A stretch of 64,000 nt of DNA, taken from NCBI GenBank assembly GCA_019925095.2, contig CM034410.1, positions 13,232,436 through 13,296,435 of the forward strand. The letters are read 5' to 3'. Origin of the DNA: Dendrolimus kikuchii. Lineage: Eukaryota; Arthropoda; Insecta; Lepidoptera; Lasiocampidae. Position 1 is the stretch's first letter, and the number at the start of each line of letters is the position of its first letter. Position numbers and translations under genes: made by a program. Shown one piece after another: positions 36,301-39,300 of the stretch. The notes beneath the pieces were generated by a model. That model was not told the origin of the DNA, did no database searches, and worked only from the letters and a program-made list of their open reading frames with translations.

Positions 36301-39300
36301 CACAGTTTAACAATAAACTATTATATTCTATAATAATAATAATCGGCAGACAAACACACATATTGTATATCCCCAAATTAAGAAAGTTACGCTTGTTATG
36401 GGTAATATACAACGGACCACACTGGGGCCGGACACCCAGACCATAGTAAATAACGGAGAAAATACGTTTCCGAAATTTACTATACCAGGAATCGAACCCG
36501 GAACCTCTGCGTTGCAGTGAGGTACGCCGGAAAACGCTTAGCCCGCTCAATCACAGAGGCCGTCTCTATGGACATTCTATTTACTCACTAGTAGTGCTAG
36601 CGAAACTTCAGTGTTGCCAATCGAATAAATATGTTTAAAGGCAACCCAAGCGGGCGGAGTGACGTACTACAACTGCGCGGAGCAAGAGCCACCACAACAG
36701 CCGAGGACTCAGAGGAGGCCCACGGCCGCCATTCCCATCGTGCGCCCACAGGCGCCTGAAAGGTGCCCACAATTATTATATAACACTAGTATATGCTCGC
36801 AACTTCGTCCACGGTTCACGTGAAATTCCCGGGAGACAAAGTACCGCAGCATTTAAAAGAGAATGTAAGCTATATGAAAACTGTAAAAGAATAAGCTAAT
36901 TTTTATGCACCCGAACATCTACAGACCGCTCTTGGGAAAATTCGCGCGGGATTCCCGGGATAAAAAAATAGCGCAGATTTTAAGTCGTAAGAAGTTGATG
37001 TCGATCAGCGAAAACCACATCGAAATCGGCCCAGTAGTTTTTACGTGAATGCCGAACAAAAAGACAAACCGAGAAACGGAAAAGAAATCTATAACAAAAA
37101 TTGTATCTCTCCGTCGTTGATATAGTCTATTTCAGTTGTTCTTTCTTTAATAGCTTCAATGTACAGACACGGCATGTTTAGAATTTTATAATATTATAGA
37201 TTATATGTACTTGGTGACCCGTCTGTACACCCAGATAGGTATATATATACTAAACTGGTGACTAACGAACACGCAAACTTCAACAAGTTTCAACTTTCAA
37301 TAACATCAAAAATCTTAACTGTCTTCAATCAAGTCTCAAAAAACTTAATTTCAAACTTTTATTTAAACACCAAGCCTCCAACTCCATAGAACTTTATACT
37401 TCAATCCAACTTTATAATCAACTTTGAGATAATAGACTGTTTTAAACTTGAAACCTAGTATGTAATCCGTTTATTTCGCCCTTCAGGCCAGCAAATTCAT
37501 CCGAAAAGGACAACATCGACCGGATCGTTGAAAACATGTTCGTAAGGAAACCGTGGCCAGCTGCCCACGGGACTGGTAAGACGATTTAATACAATTTTTC
37601 ACTCAACTATTCTTAGTGATTCTAGTACTCTTTGTCTTGAAATTCCATTAATTTTAAACATATATTTTAACGGTTAGTCGGCTTAGCATTGTATTGTAAG
37701 CGCAAAACTAAAATGCGTTTCGAGTGAAGTTAGCTAGAAACGTTTGCGCAGCTCCAGTCAAGTGTTAATGTTAATTGCATACTGTTAAATATTGTAATAG
37801 GAAAATAGATGAATAAAAACACTTACACACAAAAGTCAAACAGATTTAATAAGCATAAAAATAATCGTAGTATGTTTAGCAGGGTAATATATATAGAATA
37901 TAGAGTATTAAGAAATGAGGACATAGAATTTAAAAAATATGTTCATTACATCTGTCAGTGAGTGGTGCGAAAGAGATGGCATGCGCGTCCGGATAGTGAT
38001 AGAGCGAGAACACTTCCCTCTCAGCTCTATGCAGCACCTGAACTTTTTAATTGTGTTCTGCGCAATGACGTGTACGAATTTCAAGGACGCATTTAAGTTT
38101 TGTCTGAACTTATGCCACATACTAACATAAACACGTAGCGACTAACATCCTGGTCTAAACTGCGCCTCGTGATAAACGGTGTATTAATCTTGCCAGTCTT
38201 TGAACAAACTTGTTTGGTATACTGTTTTTTATAAAGATGGGAAGACGCAAGCTCAGCAGTGGGATGTGAGATGGCTAATGTAACTATATTATTAAGCCCA
38301 TATTTTTGAAGTGAAACTTCTGTAATATAAACGGGGGTTCTTAGGATTTTTCTGTTACGAAAAAGCGTTACGGCCGCGTGGAGGAGCAGCATAAATTTAG
38401 ACTAGACGTGGTGAGAGGCGGCATAATTTTAGAGTGGACTGGATGTTTTTTGTTTGATAAAATAAAATATCTTTAAATAAAAAATGCTTTCATTAAAATG
38501 TACCTAACCTAACCAAATCATAATTTGTAGTAATTCTGCGAAAAATAGAAATGTGTGCTGGGACACATAGTAGAAGTGAAACTTCAACGGACAAGTGGCA
38601 AAAGAACTTTTACGGGCAGGTTTTCAAATTGGACAAGTACATTAACAATCTGCCCGTAAAACTTCAAGTTAAAATTTTGTTGCGATTCGTTTTGCCACTT
38701 ATCCGTTGAAGTTTCACTTCTACTATATGTTCCACCACACACATTTTTAACAATACTTAAAATAACTTGAAAAGCGACTTACAGCTTTATTTTTTAACAA
38801 CGTTTATGTTGGTTAAATAGCGGCACAAACCGTGCAACTGTGAACATTAATGTAGCACTAGTCGTCAAATACTAACTGTCAAACCTTTTATATGCCTCTT
38901 CCGGTTCCTGTGAGAACTGTGCTTCTTTTACTTTACTAAGCCAGCCAAATCTTTTTATTTTATTACATGAGTTCAGTAGACAAACAGACGGCCCACCAAA
39001 TGGAAAGCGAGATTACCATCGCTATGGACATTTGCAACGCCAAAGACGTTACAAATGCGCTGCTGCTCTTTCAAGGGAGACTGGAACCTGGCCCACTAAT
39101 GCCGGAACACAATTCAAGGTTGTGGCAGCATACTCTAGAGAAGGGGTGGCAGTCATGCAAACGGGCAAATACTCTACCACCGGGCTGTGGGTTGTTTTGT
39201 CGCCTCTTACAACAGGCCGCCCCAACGCAGGAAATTGTATTTTTTCTCTTTTCGCGCACGAATAAAATACATACATAATAATAATACAGACTACTATAAT